A stretch of 64,000 nt of DNA from Pseudomonas thivervalensis. Its GTDB lineage: Bacteria; Pseudomonadota; Gammaproteobacteria; Pseudomonadales; Pseudomonadaceae. Shown piece after piece: positions 1-8,422 of this stretch. Within the stretch, counting starts at the first letter, position 1, and every line of letters starts with the position of its first letter. The stretch is taken from the NCBI RefSeq assembly GCF_001269655.1, contig NZ_LHVE01000006.1:248001-312000 (forward strand), in the 5' to 3' direction. The position numbers and the translations under genes were made by a program. The notes under the pieces were generated by a model. It did no database searches, had not been told where the DNA came from, and was given only the letters and a program-made list of their open reading frames with translations.

Positions 1-2
1 CA

Positions 3-356
3 GCGTTCCCCTTCCCGTTCAACCTTGTGCCGGCCCAGTGGAACTGGGAACTGGCGATGTGGGCCGAGCTGATTGGCGCCATTGCCCTGTTGATCGGCTT
101 GGGCACCCGCCTGTCGGCGCTGGTGCTGATCGTCGTCACCGTGGTGGCGACCGCGGCCGTGCACTGGCCGGCGGATTGGTCGAGCTTGAGCGAACTGGCC
201 CAGGGTTATGCGATTACCAACAAGGGACACGGCAACTTCAAGCTGCCGTTGATCTATCTGGTGGCGTTGCTGCCGTTGCTATTGCGGGGGGCTGGGAAGT
301 TGAGTGTGGATGCGGTGCTGAGGGCTGGCCTGCATCACCACCCAGGCAAGGCCTGA
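3..356 (+). CDS. DoxX family membrane protein, HvfX-like (5' end outside window)
   Basis: The frame is open to the left window edge, so the N terminus is missing; about 117 codons remain, ending at TGA 354-356. Hydrophobic stretches are visible ([41 protein letters not shown]), with the loop [15 protein letters not shown] between the last two and a closing GAGKLS. This loop and ending are what I know from DoxX proteins encoded with MNIO-modified copper-binding peptides (named HvfX/HvfD or GigD). The gene faces hvfC across a REPIN instead of lying in the same operon, so a shared role rests on proximity and family. It could also be an unrelated DoxX protein; an upstream partner may lie outside the window. 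Confidence 0.75.
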   Translation, partial: AFPFPFNLVPAQWNWELAMWAELIGAIALLIGLGTRLSALVLIVVTVVATAAVHWPADWSSLSELAQGYAITNKGHGNFKLPLIYLVALLPLLLRGAGKLSVDAVLRAGLHHHPGKA

Positions 357-365
357 CAAAAATCC

Positions 366-459
366 CTTGTGGGAGCGAGCTTGCTCGCGATGGCATGGGT
401 CAGTCGGCGTCAACAGTGACTGACATACCGCCATCGCGAGCAAGCTCGCTCCCACAGGT
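366..459. repeat. REPIN (type A REP pair) between convergent genes
   Basis: Two inverted copies of a Pseudomonas REP palindrome with core GTGGGAGCGAGCTTGCTCGC lie about 40 bases apart, the left arm near 368-391 and the right near 431-457. They can fold into one long hairpin. The element sits between the convergent DoxX and hvfC stop codons, where it may act as a transcript 3' end. No RAYT transposase gene is in the window. Confidence 0.9.
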
Positions 460-467
460 TTTGAGGG

Positions 468-1226
468 TCAGGCGAGTTGTGGCTGTACGCCAACAACCCC
501 TTCATCCTGCATCCGCTGTAGCAGTGCCACAGCGCTGTCCATGAACTCGAATGAAGCGACCCCCGCCTCCCGCGCCAACGCCAGCAACTGCCCTCGCCCC
601 GTCAACCCCGGGTATGCCTCGATGCGCTGCAATAGCCGCCAGGCCAACGGGCTGAGTTCGGAAAAACGCACCTCGAACCCACGCGTTCGCCGCACCAGCA
701 ACAGCGTCGGCTGCGCCGGTGGTGTCGAAGGCTGGTAGTTCGGCGCCAGGCGATGCACCGGCCACTGGTACGCCAGCGGCCAGGCCAAGGGCGAGACACG
801 TAGCGGTGAGTCGAGCAAGGACGTCTCGTCATAGGCCAGCAACGGCTCGGCCTCGGATTGCAGCAGCGCCATCTCGACCCACTCGTAGTGCGCCAGCTCC
901 GCCACGAATGGCGGCCAGTCCGGAGAGGGATGGTCTGCGAGGTAGCCCACGAATTCCTCGGCGATATCACCAAACTTGGGGGTGGCACAGCGATGTTCAC
1001 GCAGGAAACGGCGTACGTAGGCACGCCAGGGGTCCTGGCCCAGCACGCTCACCAGCACCGGGAAAGTGCCACTGAGCAACGAACGCATGTTCTCGAAGAT
1101 CAGGTCGCGGTACACCTGCGCCCGCGCCGCGTCCATGCCAAGCGGGATCGGCCAGTGTTCCGGGTCGCGCAGGTAACGGGTCAGAGCCTGTTGCTGTTGA
1201 TGCAGCGTCTGCCGGGCCTCAGCCAT
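468..1226 (-). CDS. hvfC: DUF2063 RiPP maturation protein (HvfC/BufC type)
   Basis: A 252-residue protein starting at ATG 1224-1226 and overlapping the end of hvfB by 8 bases, which implies translational coupling. The N-terminal half matches the DUF2063 pattern: a helical start ([15 protein letters not shown]), then [20 protein letters not shown], and the aromatic signature [16 protein letters not shown]. In characterised MNIO systems this family is the partner that brings the precursor peptide to the MNIO enzyme. The C-terminal part ([19 protein letters not shown] onward) is the usual extension of HvfC/BufC proteins. A longer frame runs upstream to 1406 but lies inside hvfB and has no ribosome binding site, so the internal ATG was chosen. 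Assignment is by motif and gene context. Confidence 0.85.
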   Translation of the reverse strand: MAEARQTLHQQQQALTRYLRDPEHWPIPLGMDAARAQVYRDLIFENMRSLLSGTFPVLVSVLGQDPWRAYVRRFLREHRCATPKFGDIAEEFVGYLADHPSPDWPPFVAELAHYEWVEMALLQSEAEPLLAYDETSLLDSPLRVSPLAWPLAYQWPVHRLAPNYQPSTPPAQPTLLLVRRTRGFEVRFSELSPLAWRLLQRIEAYPGLTGRGQLLALAREAGVASFEFMDSAVALLQRMQDEGVVGVQPQLA

Positions 1227-2064
1227 GGGGCACCGCCTGCCGGGTGATGGCCTGGTCCTGCAACTGGCGAATGGTCTGCAATTCGGCCAGCAGCGTGGCA
1301 TAAGGCGGAAAGTTGAAGTCCCGTTCGAGCAAGGTCGGCTGTACGCCAAACCGTGCGTAAGCCTGGGCCAGCAGTGCCCAGACCACCGGCTTGACCGGCG
1401 CGCCATGGCTGTCGATTTTCAACGTGTCGGACTCGTCATAGTGCCCGGCCACATGCATCGCGACCACCCGCCCCGGCTCAAGGCCCGCCAGGAATGCCAG
1501 GGGATCGAAGCCATGATTGACCGAGTTGACGTAGACATTGTTGACGTCCAGCAACAGGTCGCAATCGGCTTCGCGCAATACCGCTCGGGTGAATTCCAGC
1601 TCGCTCATGTCCTGTTGGGGGGCGGCGTAATAGGAGACGTTTTCCACCGCCAGCCGTCGTCCTAGTACATCCTGGGCCTGGCGGATCCGCGCCGCCACGT
1701 GATGCACCGCTTCCTCGGTAAACGGCAGCGGCAGCAGGTCATACAGATGCCCTTCATCGCCGCAGTAGCTCAAGTGCTCGCTGTACAACGGCACTTTGAA
1801 ACGCTCGAGGAAAGCGCGCACCTGGCCGAGAAACGCCAGGTCCAGCGGCGCCGGCCCACCGAGGGACAACGACAGGCCGTGGCACGACAACGGATAACGT
1901 TCGGCCAACGAAAGCAAGGCGGCGCCATGGGGGCCGCCAATGCCGATCCAGTTTTCCGGAGCGACTTCGAGAAAGTCAAAATCCCCGGGCGGCGCCTGCC
2001 GCAGTTCAGCGAGCAAGGCCCGGCGCAGGCCGAGGCCTGCCGAAGGTTGAGGTAGATTCAACAT
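1219..2064 (-). CDS. hvfB: DUF692 multinuclear iron oxidase (MNIO), HvfB/BufB type
   Basis: A 281-residue TIM-barrel enzyme of the MNIO (DUF692) family, which uses iron and oxygen to modify cysteines in ribosomal peptides. Candidate metal-ligand motifs follow the family order: FLEVAPENW (Glu33, Glu37), SCHGLSLS (His62), [39 protein letters not shown] and LLERDFNFP. The start at ATG 2062-2064 has a strong AGGAG about eight bases upstream; a longer frame to 2103 has no such site. The gene lies downstream of the cysteine-motif precursor hvfA and overlaps hvfC, giving the order precursor, enzyme, partner. The expected reaction is conversion of EGKCG cysteines to oxidised heterocycles that bind copper; this is inferred from the family. 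Confidence 0.9.
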   Translation of the reverse strand: MLNLPQPSAGLGLRRALLAELRQAPPGDFDFLEVAPENWIGIGGPHGAALLSLAERYPLSCHGLSLSLGGPAPLDLAFLGQVRAFLERFKVPLYSEHLSYCGDEGHLYDLLPLPFTEEAVHHVAARIRQAQDVLGRRLAVENVSYYAAPQQDMSELEFTRAVLREADCDLLLDVNNVYVNSVNHGFDPLAFLAGLEPGRVVAMHVAGHYDESDTLKIDSHGAPVKPVVWALLAQAYARFGVQPTLLERDFNFPPYATLLAELQTIRQLQDQAITRQAVPHG

Positions 2065-2137
2065 GACACATCTCCTGGGGAAACGAGATGTGGTGAGCCT
2101 CATGAGACGATCAATCGCACGCCAGAAAGACGAACAC

Positions 2138-2236
2138 CCGTGGCGAGGGAGCTTGCTCCCGCTGGACTGCGCAGCAGGCCCAAAAAAATGGGGCCGCTGC
2201 GCGACCCAGCGGGAGCAAGCTCCCTCGCCACGGGTT
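2138..2236. repeat. REPIN (type B) between hvfA and hvfB
   Basis: Inverted arms with core GTGGCGAGGGAGCTTGCTCC occur near 2139-2165 and 2208-2234, with smaller complementary GCGCAGC/GCTGCGC stretches inside. This type B family differs in sequence from the type A REP at 366-459. It lies within the hvfA-hvfB gap on the transcribed strand and could make expression of hvfB and hvfC lower than that of the precursor. Confidence 0.9.
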
Positions 2237-2298
2237 CTTTGTTCGATGCCGCATCATTGGGCTGGCATCACCTCATCAGGCTCACCACCGGGGGCGAA

Positions 2299-2685
2299 TC
2301 AGGACTCGATAGCCGCCCCGCACTTACCCTCGCCACATTTGCCTTCCGCAGTCTTCGCCTGGGCCGACAGGTATTGCTTGGCTTCCGGCAACGAGATGCC
2401 GCCATCATGGTTGGCGTCGATCTTGTCGAACTCAGCCGCGCGCTCCGGTGCCGCGGCGATGAACTCGTCCCGCGAGACCTGGCCATCGTGGTTTTTATCG
2501 GTCTTGGCGAACTTGTCCTCGCCGCACTTGCCTTCGGCGGGTTTCTTCACGGTATCGGCGGCCGCCAGGGTGTAGCCCTGGGCCAGGTCGTTCATGGTCA
2601 AGGCCGAAGCCGCCGTGGAGAGCCCCAAGCCACCGACCAAAGCCAGGCCGAGTGCAAGGGATGAATTGCGAGAGAAGTTGAGCAT
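2299..2685 (-). CDS. hvfA: Secreted EF-hand RiPP precursor with EGKCG motifs (HvfA/bufferin-like)
   Basis: A 128-residue protein with a Sec signal peptide (about residues 1-28, ending AASA). Three cysteines occur, all in EGKCG-type motifs: EGKCG at 51-55 and the tandem EGKCGEGKCG at 114-123. Between them lie two canonical EF-hand loops, DKNHDGQVSRDE (63-74) and DANHDGGISLPE (90-101). EGKCG repeats are the known modification sites of HvfA/bufferin peptides, in which an MNIO enzyme converts Cys to a copper-binding heterocycle. Having both calcium-loop and cysteine-motif parts in one exported peptide fits a periplasmic metal buffer. An AGAGGAA site precedes ATG 2683-2685. hvfB and hvfC follow on the same strand after a REPIN. 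Confidence 0.88.
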   Translation of the reverse strand: MLNFSRNSSLALGLALVGGLGLSTAASALTMNDLAQGYTLAAADTVKKPAEGKCGEDKFAKTDKNHDGQVSRDEFIAAAPERAAEFDKIDANHDGGISLPEAKQYLSAQAKTAEGKCGEGKCGAAIES

Positions 2686-2984
2686 GGGGTATTCCTCTGA
2701 CGATTGACGATTGATCCACCAGTCACCGGTACCGAGGCTCGGTGCCGGCTGGCTGGCGTAGTTAATCGCCGGTGTGTATCCGGCCTGTGTCGCCAGCCCG
2801 GGCCTTCGTCAAGCCGGTGTATCCAAGGCTGCGCGGTACACACTGCGATACACGCCCGCCCCGCCGCAGGTCCCTGCCGTGGAAAAAATCGAAACCTTGG
2901 GCCGCGTGCGCCGGTCAAGTCCTGTATGAACGTCAACCGCTGCACGTCGCGCCAAGCGACCGTGGCCAGAAACGAGGGACAGAC
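2686..2984. promoter_or_regulatory. Divergent promoter region with GTGTATC repeats
   Basis: A 299-base gap between divergent hvfA and the thiamine-diphosphate enzyme gene, with no convincing open frame. It holds three copies of GTGTATC: two in direct orientation (2774-2780, 2817-2823) and one inverted (2847-2853, GATACAC), the last two forming a spaced inverted repeat. Copies 1 and 2 share the wider context GCCGGTGT. They could be a regulator's operator, but I cannot name the regulator. A GAGG ribosome binding site for the plus-strand gene sits at the right end. Confidence 0.35.
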
Positions 2985-4784
2985 ATGAGCATGACCGTCG
3001 GTGATTTCCTGGTGGAACGTCTTTATGAATGGGGGGTTCGCCGTATCTATGGCTATCCGGGCGATGGCATCAACGGCGTGTTTGGCGCCCTGAACCGCGC
3101 CCAGGGAAAAATCCGCTTCATCCAGGCCCGCCACGAGGAAATGGCCGCGTTCATGGCCTGCGCCCACGCCAAGTTCACCGGCGAGTTGGGCGTGTGCATC
3201 GCCACCTCCGGGCCCGGCGCGTCCCACTTGGTGACCGGCCTCTACGACGCCCGGATGGACCACATGCCGGTGCTCGCCATCAGCGGCCAACAGGCACGCG
3301 CCGCGCTAGGCGGGCACTACCAGCAGGAACTGGACCTGGTCAGCCTGTTCAAGGACGTGGCCGGAGCGTTCGTGCAGCAAGCCAGCGTGCCCGCCCAGGT
3401 GCGCCACCTGCTCGACCGCGCCGTACGCACGGCGGTGGGCGAGCGCCGGGTCACGGCGCTGATCCTGCCGAATGACCTCCAGGACATGGAATACACCGCG
3501 CCCCGCCACAAGCACGGGACGGTTCATTCCGGCGTCGGCTACCGCAAGCCCAGCGTCGTCCCCTACGAAGAGGACCTGCGCAAAGCCGCCGAAGTCCTCA
3601 ATGCCGGCAAGAAAGTCGCCATCCTGGTCGGTGCCGGCGCGCTGCACGCCACCGACGAAGTGATCGCCATCGCCGAGAAGCTCGGCGCCGGGGTGGCCAA
3701 GGCGCTGCTGGGCAAAGCCGCCGTGCCGGATGACCTGCCCTGGGTCACTGGCACCATCGGCCTGCTCGGCACCGAGCCCAGCGACAACCTGATGGCCGGC
3801 TGCGACACGCTGCTGGTGATCGGCTCCGGCTTCCCCTACGCCGAGTTCCTGCCCCCTGAAGGCCAGGCCCGGGGCGTGCAGATCGACATTCAAGCGGACA
3901 TGCTCAGCCTGCGGTATCCCATGGAAGTCAGCCTGCATGGCGACAGCGTCGACACCTTGCGCGCCCTGCTGCCGCTGATCGAAGAAAAAACCGACCGCGC
4001 CTGGCGCAAGAAAATCGAACACTGGCGAGAACGCTGGGACCGCACCCTGGAAAAACGCGCCCTGGTCGCCGCCAAACCGATCAACCCGCAGCGGGTCACG
4101 TTCGAGCTGTCGCCACGACTGCCGGAGCGCGCGATCATCACTTGCGATTCCGGGTCTTGCGCCAACTGGTTCGCCCGGGATATCCAGATCCGGCGCGGCA
4201 TGATGTGTTCGCTGTCCGGTGGCCTAGCGTCGATGGGCGCCGCCGTACCCTACGCCATCGCCGCGAAGTTCTGTCATCCAGAGCGGCCGGTAGTGGCCCT
4301 GGTGGGCGATGGCGCCATGCAGATGAACAACATGGCCGAGCTGATCACCGTCGCCAAATACTGGCGCACCTGGGCCAACGGCACCTGGATCTGCGCGGTG
4401 TACAACAATCGGGATCTGAACCAGGTGACCTGGGAACAGCGGGTGATGGAGGGCGATCCAAAATTCGAAGCCTCCCAGGACATCCCCGACGTGCCCTACC
4501 ACCTGTTCGCCGAATCCATTGGCTTGAAAGGCATCCTGGTGCTGCACGAGGACGATGTGGCCACGGCCTGGGAAACCGCGCTGGCGGCCGAGCGTCCGGT
4601 GCTGATCGAATTTCGCACCGACCCCGACGTGCCGCCGCTGCCACCGCACATCAAGCTGGAACAGGCGAAAAAGTTTGCCTCGACCCTGCTCCAGGGCGAC
4701 CCGAACGAGCGAGGCATCGTGGTGGAAACCGCCAAGCAGGTCCTGAGCACCCTGCTGCCCGGCCATCGCACGGATAAAGAGTGA
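2985..4784 (+). CDS. Thiamine-diphosphate-dependent enzyme, pyruvate oxidase/acetolactate synthase-like
   Basis: A 599-residue protein with the three-domain layout of the ThDP oxidase/decarboxylase family. The N-terminal Pyr domain has the activating glutamate in ARHEEMAAFM (about residue 51). The central domain has the nucleotide-binding-like stretch VAILVGAGALHATDE. The C-terminal PP domain has VGDGAMQMNN (about 440) followed by VYNNRDLNQ, the diphosphate/magnesium motif. The start ATG 2985 follows a GAGG site; the longer upstream frame has no family similarity. The closest named relatives I know are pyruvate oxidases (PoxB, YdaP types), but the substrate cannot be read from the sequence. 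The next gene starts 11 bases downstream, so the two probably form an operon. Confidence 0.85.
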   Translation: MSMTVGDFLVERLYEWGVRRIYGYPGDGINGVFGALNRAQGKIRFIQARHEEMAAFMACAHAKFTGELGVCIATSGPGASHLVTGLYDARMDHMPVLAISGQQARAALGGHYQQELDLVSLFKDVAGAFVQQASVPAQVRHLLDRAVRTAVGERRVTALILPNDLQDMEYTAPRHKHGTVHSGVGYRKPSVVPYEEDLRKAAEVLNAGKKVAILVGAGALHATDEVIAIAEKLGAGVAKALLGKAAVPDDLPWVTGTIGLLGTEPSDNLMAGCDTLLVIGSGFPYAEFLPPEGQARGVQIDIQADMLSLRYPMEVSLHGDSVDTLRALLPLIEEKTDRAWRKKIEHWRERWDRTLEKRALVAAKPINPQRVTFELSPRLPERAIITCDSGSCANWFARDIQIRRGMMCSLSGGLASMGAAVPYAIAAKFCHPERPVVALVGDGAMQMNNMAELITVAKYWRTWANGTWICAVYNNRDLNQVTWEQRVMEGDPKFEASQDIPDVPYHLFAESIGLKGILVLHEDDVATAWETALAAERPVLIEFRTDPDVPPLPPHIKLEQAKKFASTLLQGDPNERGIVVETAKQVLSTLLPGHRTDKE

Positions 4785-4795
4785 GGCGTGACGCA

Positions 4796-5476
4796 ATGCC
4801 CACTGTTGAGCTGCATCGTCGCTATGAACGGTCCCTGCTGCTGGCGTTCTGCGTGGTATGGGGCTGGCTGGCCATCGCGCCGGTAAAACGCAGCGACTGG
4901 CTGGCGGAGAACCTGCTGGTCGTTGTGTTGATGGTCGTGCTGGTGACCGTTCATCGGCGGTTCAGTTTTTCCCGGCTGTCCGCCACGCTGCTGTTCGTGT
5001 TTCTCTGCATCCATGAAATCGGCGCCCACTACAGCTACGCCAAGGTGCCCTATAACCAGTGGTGGCAGGCCCTGACCGGGGGCCAGACGCTGGACCAGCT
5101 CATGGGTTTCCAGCGCAACCAATTCGATCGGCTGGTGCATTTCAGCTATGGCCTGCTGCTGGCCTATCCGCTGCGCGAGGTTTTGCTGCGGGTGGCGCCC
5201 GCAACGGGATTCACGGGCTATCTGCTGGCCTGGAGCCTGATCCTCGCGTCGTCGGCCATTTACGAGATCATTGAATGGCTGGGCGGTGCCTATATCGGCG
5301 GCGACACCGCCAAGGCCTTTGTCGGCGCCCAACAAGATCCGTGGGACTCGCAAAAGGACATGGCCTTGGCCGCGCTTGCCGCGTTCATCGCCCTGCTGGC
5401 CGCCGCCGGGGTCAGTTACCTGCGCCAACGGGACGTCGCCCTCGAATGGGCATCACGCTTCAAGGCCCGCACATGA
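4796..5476 (+). CDS. DUF2238 (YjdF-like) integral membrane protein
   Basis: A 226-residue polytopic membrane protein. Hydrophobic segments include LLLAFCVVWGWLAIAP, LLVVVLMVVLVTV, a segment near SATLLFVFLCIHEIGAHYSY, GYLLAWSLILASSAIYEIIEW and ALAALAAFIALLAAAGV. Conserved polar groups HEIGAHYSYAKVP, RNQFDRLVHFSYG and AQQDPWDSQKDM match what I know of DUF2238. ATG 4796 is preferred over GTG 4781 because GAGG lies nine bases before it. The function of the family is unknown. It follows the ThDP enzyme by 11 bases and is probably cotranscribed. Confidence 0.85.
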   Translation: MPTVELHRRYERSLLLAFCVVWGWLAIAPVKRSDWLAENLLVVVLMVVLVTVHRRFSFSRLSATLLFVFLCIHEIGAHYSYAKVPYNQWWQALTGGQTLDQLMGFQRNQFDRLVHFSYGLLLAYPLREVLLRVAPATGFTGYLLAWSLILASSAIYEIIEWLGGAYIGGDTAKAFVGAQQDPWDSQKDMALAALAAFIALLAAAGVSYLRQRDVALEWASRFKART

Positions 5477-5585
5477 TGAGGACAACGCAGTCTGTCGGCC
5501 CGTTGTCAACATGACTAAGTAAATCAGCCCGCCCGCCGATACAAGACAGGTGCGGGTGAAATCGCTTTTGGCTGATGACTTTTTT

Positions 5586-8159
5586 ATGACTGAAAATGCT
5601 GGCAACGACTCGACTGTCCTTTCCCCGGGCTCGCCAACCCGAAGTTTCACCCGCCGCACCTTCCCGGCCATCATGCTCCTGCTGTTTGTCATGTCCGCAC
5701 TGGCGATCGCCGTGCTGCTCAACATCACCGCGGCCCAGGACCAGCGCGCCCGTGAGCAGAGCCTGTTTTTCGCCCAGCGGGCCATCGAGGGGATCCGCAC
5801 CGGGATCGGTCGTGACCTGAGTGACTATTCCAAGTGGAGCGACGCCTACCGCCACCTGCATGTCGACGTTGACAAGGCATGGGCCTATGACCAGGAAAAC
5901 GTCGGCAGTAGCGTGTTTTCGCTCTACGGTTACCAGGCGGTGTTTGTCATTTCTCCGACCGGCAAGACCGTTTATTCGGTGATCGATGGCCAGATGAGCG
6001 AGGTCGATGCCGACACCTGGCTGACCGGCGATCTGCGAGCCCTGTGGAACAAAGCCAGCACCGCGGAAAATCACGACGAAGTGATCGTCGAGCTGCTGCA
6101 TCACGAAGACGCCCCGGCGTTCGTCGCCGTATCCGCCATCACCACCGGCACGGACAACAGCGTGGCGCAAATTCCCGGCCCGCCCAGCCTGATGCTCTTC
6201 GTCAAGGTCCTGGACCTCGGCGCGCTGGAAAACCTGGCGCGGGACTTCGCCCTGCCCGATGCCCATATCGCCAGGACCCCGGGGCCAGCCAGTACCGCCC
6301 AGTTGCTGCTCGACGATCTGACCCAGGAGGCCTTGGCCTGGCGACCTCAGACCCCGGGCCAGGATCTGCGCAAGGTCTTGCTGCCGTTGCTGGCCGTAGC
6401 TTTACTGGTCTTGGCGATTCTGGCCCTGGCCGTTCTGCGCCATGCGCTGATGATGCTTCGCGCCCAAGAACAGCAGTACGCCAGCCTGCTGGCCCACCGC
6501 AAGGCGCTGGAGCGCAGTGAGGAACGTTTCCGAGACATTGCCGAAGTCTCATCCGACTGGTTGTGGGAGGTCGACTCGACCGGGACGCTGACCTACCTGT
6601 CGGAACGCTTCGAACAAGTGACCGGGTTCAGCCCCACGGAGTGGCTGGGCAAGCCTCTGCACCGGTTGCTTCACCCCCATGGTGGCTCGATCTCGATTGC
6701 CCAATGGCTGCTTGGGGGTGCCGACAGCCTCTCTTCGGCACCGCTGCTGTGCGAGTACACCGCACGCAACCAGCGCATCCGCACCTGCAAGCTGTCGGTA
6801 CGGGCCATCGAAGCTGGCACCTTGGGTTTTCGCGGCACCGCCACCGATATCACCGAAGAGCTGCGGGCGCTGGCGCAGATCAAGCACCTTTCCCTGCATG
6901 ATCCGCTGACCGGGCTGGCCAACCGCAACCGTTTGTTCGATTGCCTGCGCGAACACCTCGACCGACCGGACCGCCGGCCCCTGGCGCTGTTGAACCTGGA
7001 CATGGACCGATTCAAGCCGGTCAACGACTCACTGGGCCATGCCGTGGGCGACAAAGTCCTCAAGGAAGTGGCGCATATCCTCCAGCAAAACGTTCGTGGC
7101 ACCGATCTGGTGGCGCGCCTGGGCGGTGACGAGTTCGTCATTGTCATGCCCGAGCCCGGCGATGCCGGCGATCTCGATCAACTCTGTGCACGGCTGATCG
7201 ATTGCATGCAACGGCCCATGCACCTGGACGGCAACACGCTGTACCTGGGGATGAGCATCGGCGTCGCCTGGTCGCAGCCCGGTGACGAACGGGCCGATGA
7301 ACTGTTGCGCCACGCTGATATCGCCCTGTATGCGGCCAAGGCAGCGGGCCGCAACACTTGGCGCGTGTATGTGGAAGCCATGGGCAACCTGGCCCGCGAC
7401 CGGCGGCAATACGAGCAGCAACTGCGTGACGCCATGCAACGGGATCAACTGGAGCTGCGCTACTTGCCTCGCTTCGATGTGAGCGCCGAGCAACTGTACG
7501 GTTTCGAAGCCCAGACCTTCTGGCACCACCCCGAGAAAGGCGAACTGGGTGGGGCCGACTTCATACCGGTGGCCGAAACCTCGGGCCAACTGGAAGAGCT
7601 CGGCACGTGGATGTTGATCAACGTCTGTGAAGAGGCCGCGAGCTGGCCGAGCGCCGTCAATGTCTCCATCGCGGTTTCACCCCGGTGGTTCAACAGCAGC
7701 TTCCTGCTCAACCAGGTGCAAGAAGCCCTCGAAATGAGTGGCCTGGCGCCCCACCGGCTGACCCTGGAAGTGGCCGAAGGGGTCCTGCTGGTCGACCACA
7801 AGACCGTCGCCGCCACCCTCCATGCGCTCAAGGATCTTGGGGTGCGGATCAACATCGATAAGTTCGGCACCAACATCGCCTCCCTGCGCGAGGTGCTGGA
7901 CCAGCCGTTCGATGGCATCCGCTTCGATCGCAACATCCTCTCGCAGCTGGGGCTGGAAGATGACAAGGAAGGCGTCCTGGCAATGATTCGGTTGAGCCGC
8001 AGCGTAGGGCTCATGGTCACCGCCGAAGGCATCGAAAACGCCCGGCAGTTCAGCCAACTGCGCAACGTGGCCTGCGACCATGTCCAAGGCCCCTACTTCG
8101 GCGCGGCCCTGGCCCGCTCGGAAATGGCCTCGTTCTTTACCACGCCGCGGTGGCTGTAA
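5586..8159 (+). CDS. CHASE4-PAS-GGDEF-EAL c-di-GMP signalling protein with degenerate EAL
   Basis: An 857-residue membrane sensor. Layout: TM1 about 27-48; periplasmic CHASE4 domain with DYSKWSDAY (80-88); TM2 about 264-285; PAS about 311-425; GGDEF about 435-590; EAL about 605-855. The GGDEF motif is intact at 513-517 and an RxxD inhibition site (RGTD, 504-507) lies five residues before it, so diguanylate cyclase activity is expected. The EAL half keeps Glu641 but reads EAQ instead of EAL, DKFGTN (758-763) instead of DDFGTG, and IRFDR where KIDR is expected, so phosphodiesterase activity is unlikely. The start is uncertain: GTG 5550 is in frame and would add 12 residues, and neither start has a good ribosome binding site. 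Confidence 0.9.
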   Translation: MTENAGNDSTVLSPGSPTRSFTRRTFPAIMLLLFVMSALAIAVLLNITAAQDQRAREQSLFFAQRAIEGIRTGIGRDLSDYSKWSDAYRHLHVDVDKAWAYDQENVGSSVFSLYGYQAVFVISPTGKTVYSVIDGQMSEVDADTWLTGDLRALWNKASTAENHDEVIVELLHHEDAPAFVAVSAITTGTDNSVAQIPGPPSLMLFVKVLDLGALENLARDFALPDAHIARTPGPASTAQLLLDDLTQEALAWRPQTPGQDLRKVLLPLLAVALLVLAILALAVLRHALMMLRAQEQQYASLLAHRKALERSEERFRDIAEVSSDWLWEVDSTGTLTYLSERFEQVTGFSPTEWLGKPLHRLLHPHGGSISIAQWLLGGADSLSSAPLLCEYTARNQRIRTCKLSVRAIEAGTLGFRGTATDITEELRALAQIKHLSLHDPLTGLANRNRLFDCLREHLDRPDRRPLALLNLDMDRFKPVNDSLGHAVGDKVLKEVAHILQQNVRGTDLVARLGGDEFVIVMPEPGDAGDLDQLCARLIDCMQRPMHLDGNTLYLGMSIGVAWSQPGDERADELLRHADIALYAAKAAGRNTWRVYVEAMGNLARDRRQYEQQLRDAMQRDQLELRYLPRFDVSAEQLYGFEAQTFWHHPEKGELGGADFIPVAETSGQLEELGTWMLINVCEEAASWPSAVNVSIAVSPRWFNSSFLLNQVQEALEMSGLAPHRLTLEVAEGVLLVDHKTVAATLHALKDLGVRINIDKFGTNIASLREVLDQPFDGIRFDRNILSQLGLEDDKEGVLAMIRLSRSVGLMVTAEGIENARQFSQLRNVACDHVQGPYFGAALARSEMASFFTTPRWL

Positions 8160-8422
8160 CCCACCTCCCACCGCTATCGCGAGCAAGCTCGCTCCCACAA
8201 GGGGTTCCGGGGTTCCTGTGGCGAGGGAGCTTGCTCCCGCTGGGGCGCGCAGCGGCCCCCAAAAAAACGATGAGCGCTGCGCACTCAAGCGGGAGCACGC
8301 TCCCTCGCCACAAAAAGCCTCCAAAACCATCCTCCATGGATTGATCACCGGTAAACACTGTGGGAGCGAGCTTGCTCGCGATAACGTCGGCACTGCCAAC
8401 TTCACCGCAAGCTGAATTACCC
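8160..8422. repeat. REP cluster between convergent genes
   Basis: This gap holds a lone inverted type A arm near 8174-8199, a complete type B REPIN near 8216-8311, and a lone forward type A arm near 8359-8382. The two type A arms enclose the type B element, as if a type A REPIN had been opened by the type B one. It separates the convergent GGDEF-EAL gene and the adhesin gene. No coding frame here is convincing. Confidence 0.85.

Noticed and set aside
2885..2930. AlgU-like promoter (GAAACC ... GTCAA) before the ThDP enzyme gene
   Set aside because: The -35 half is a poor match and the spacing is longer than the usual 16-17 bases.
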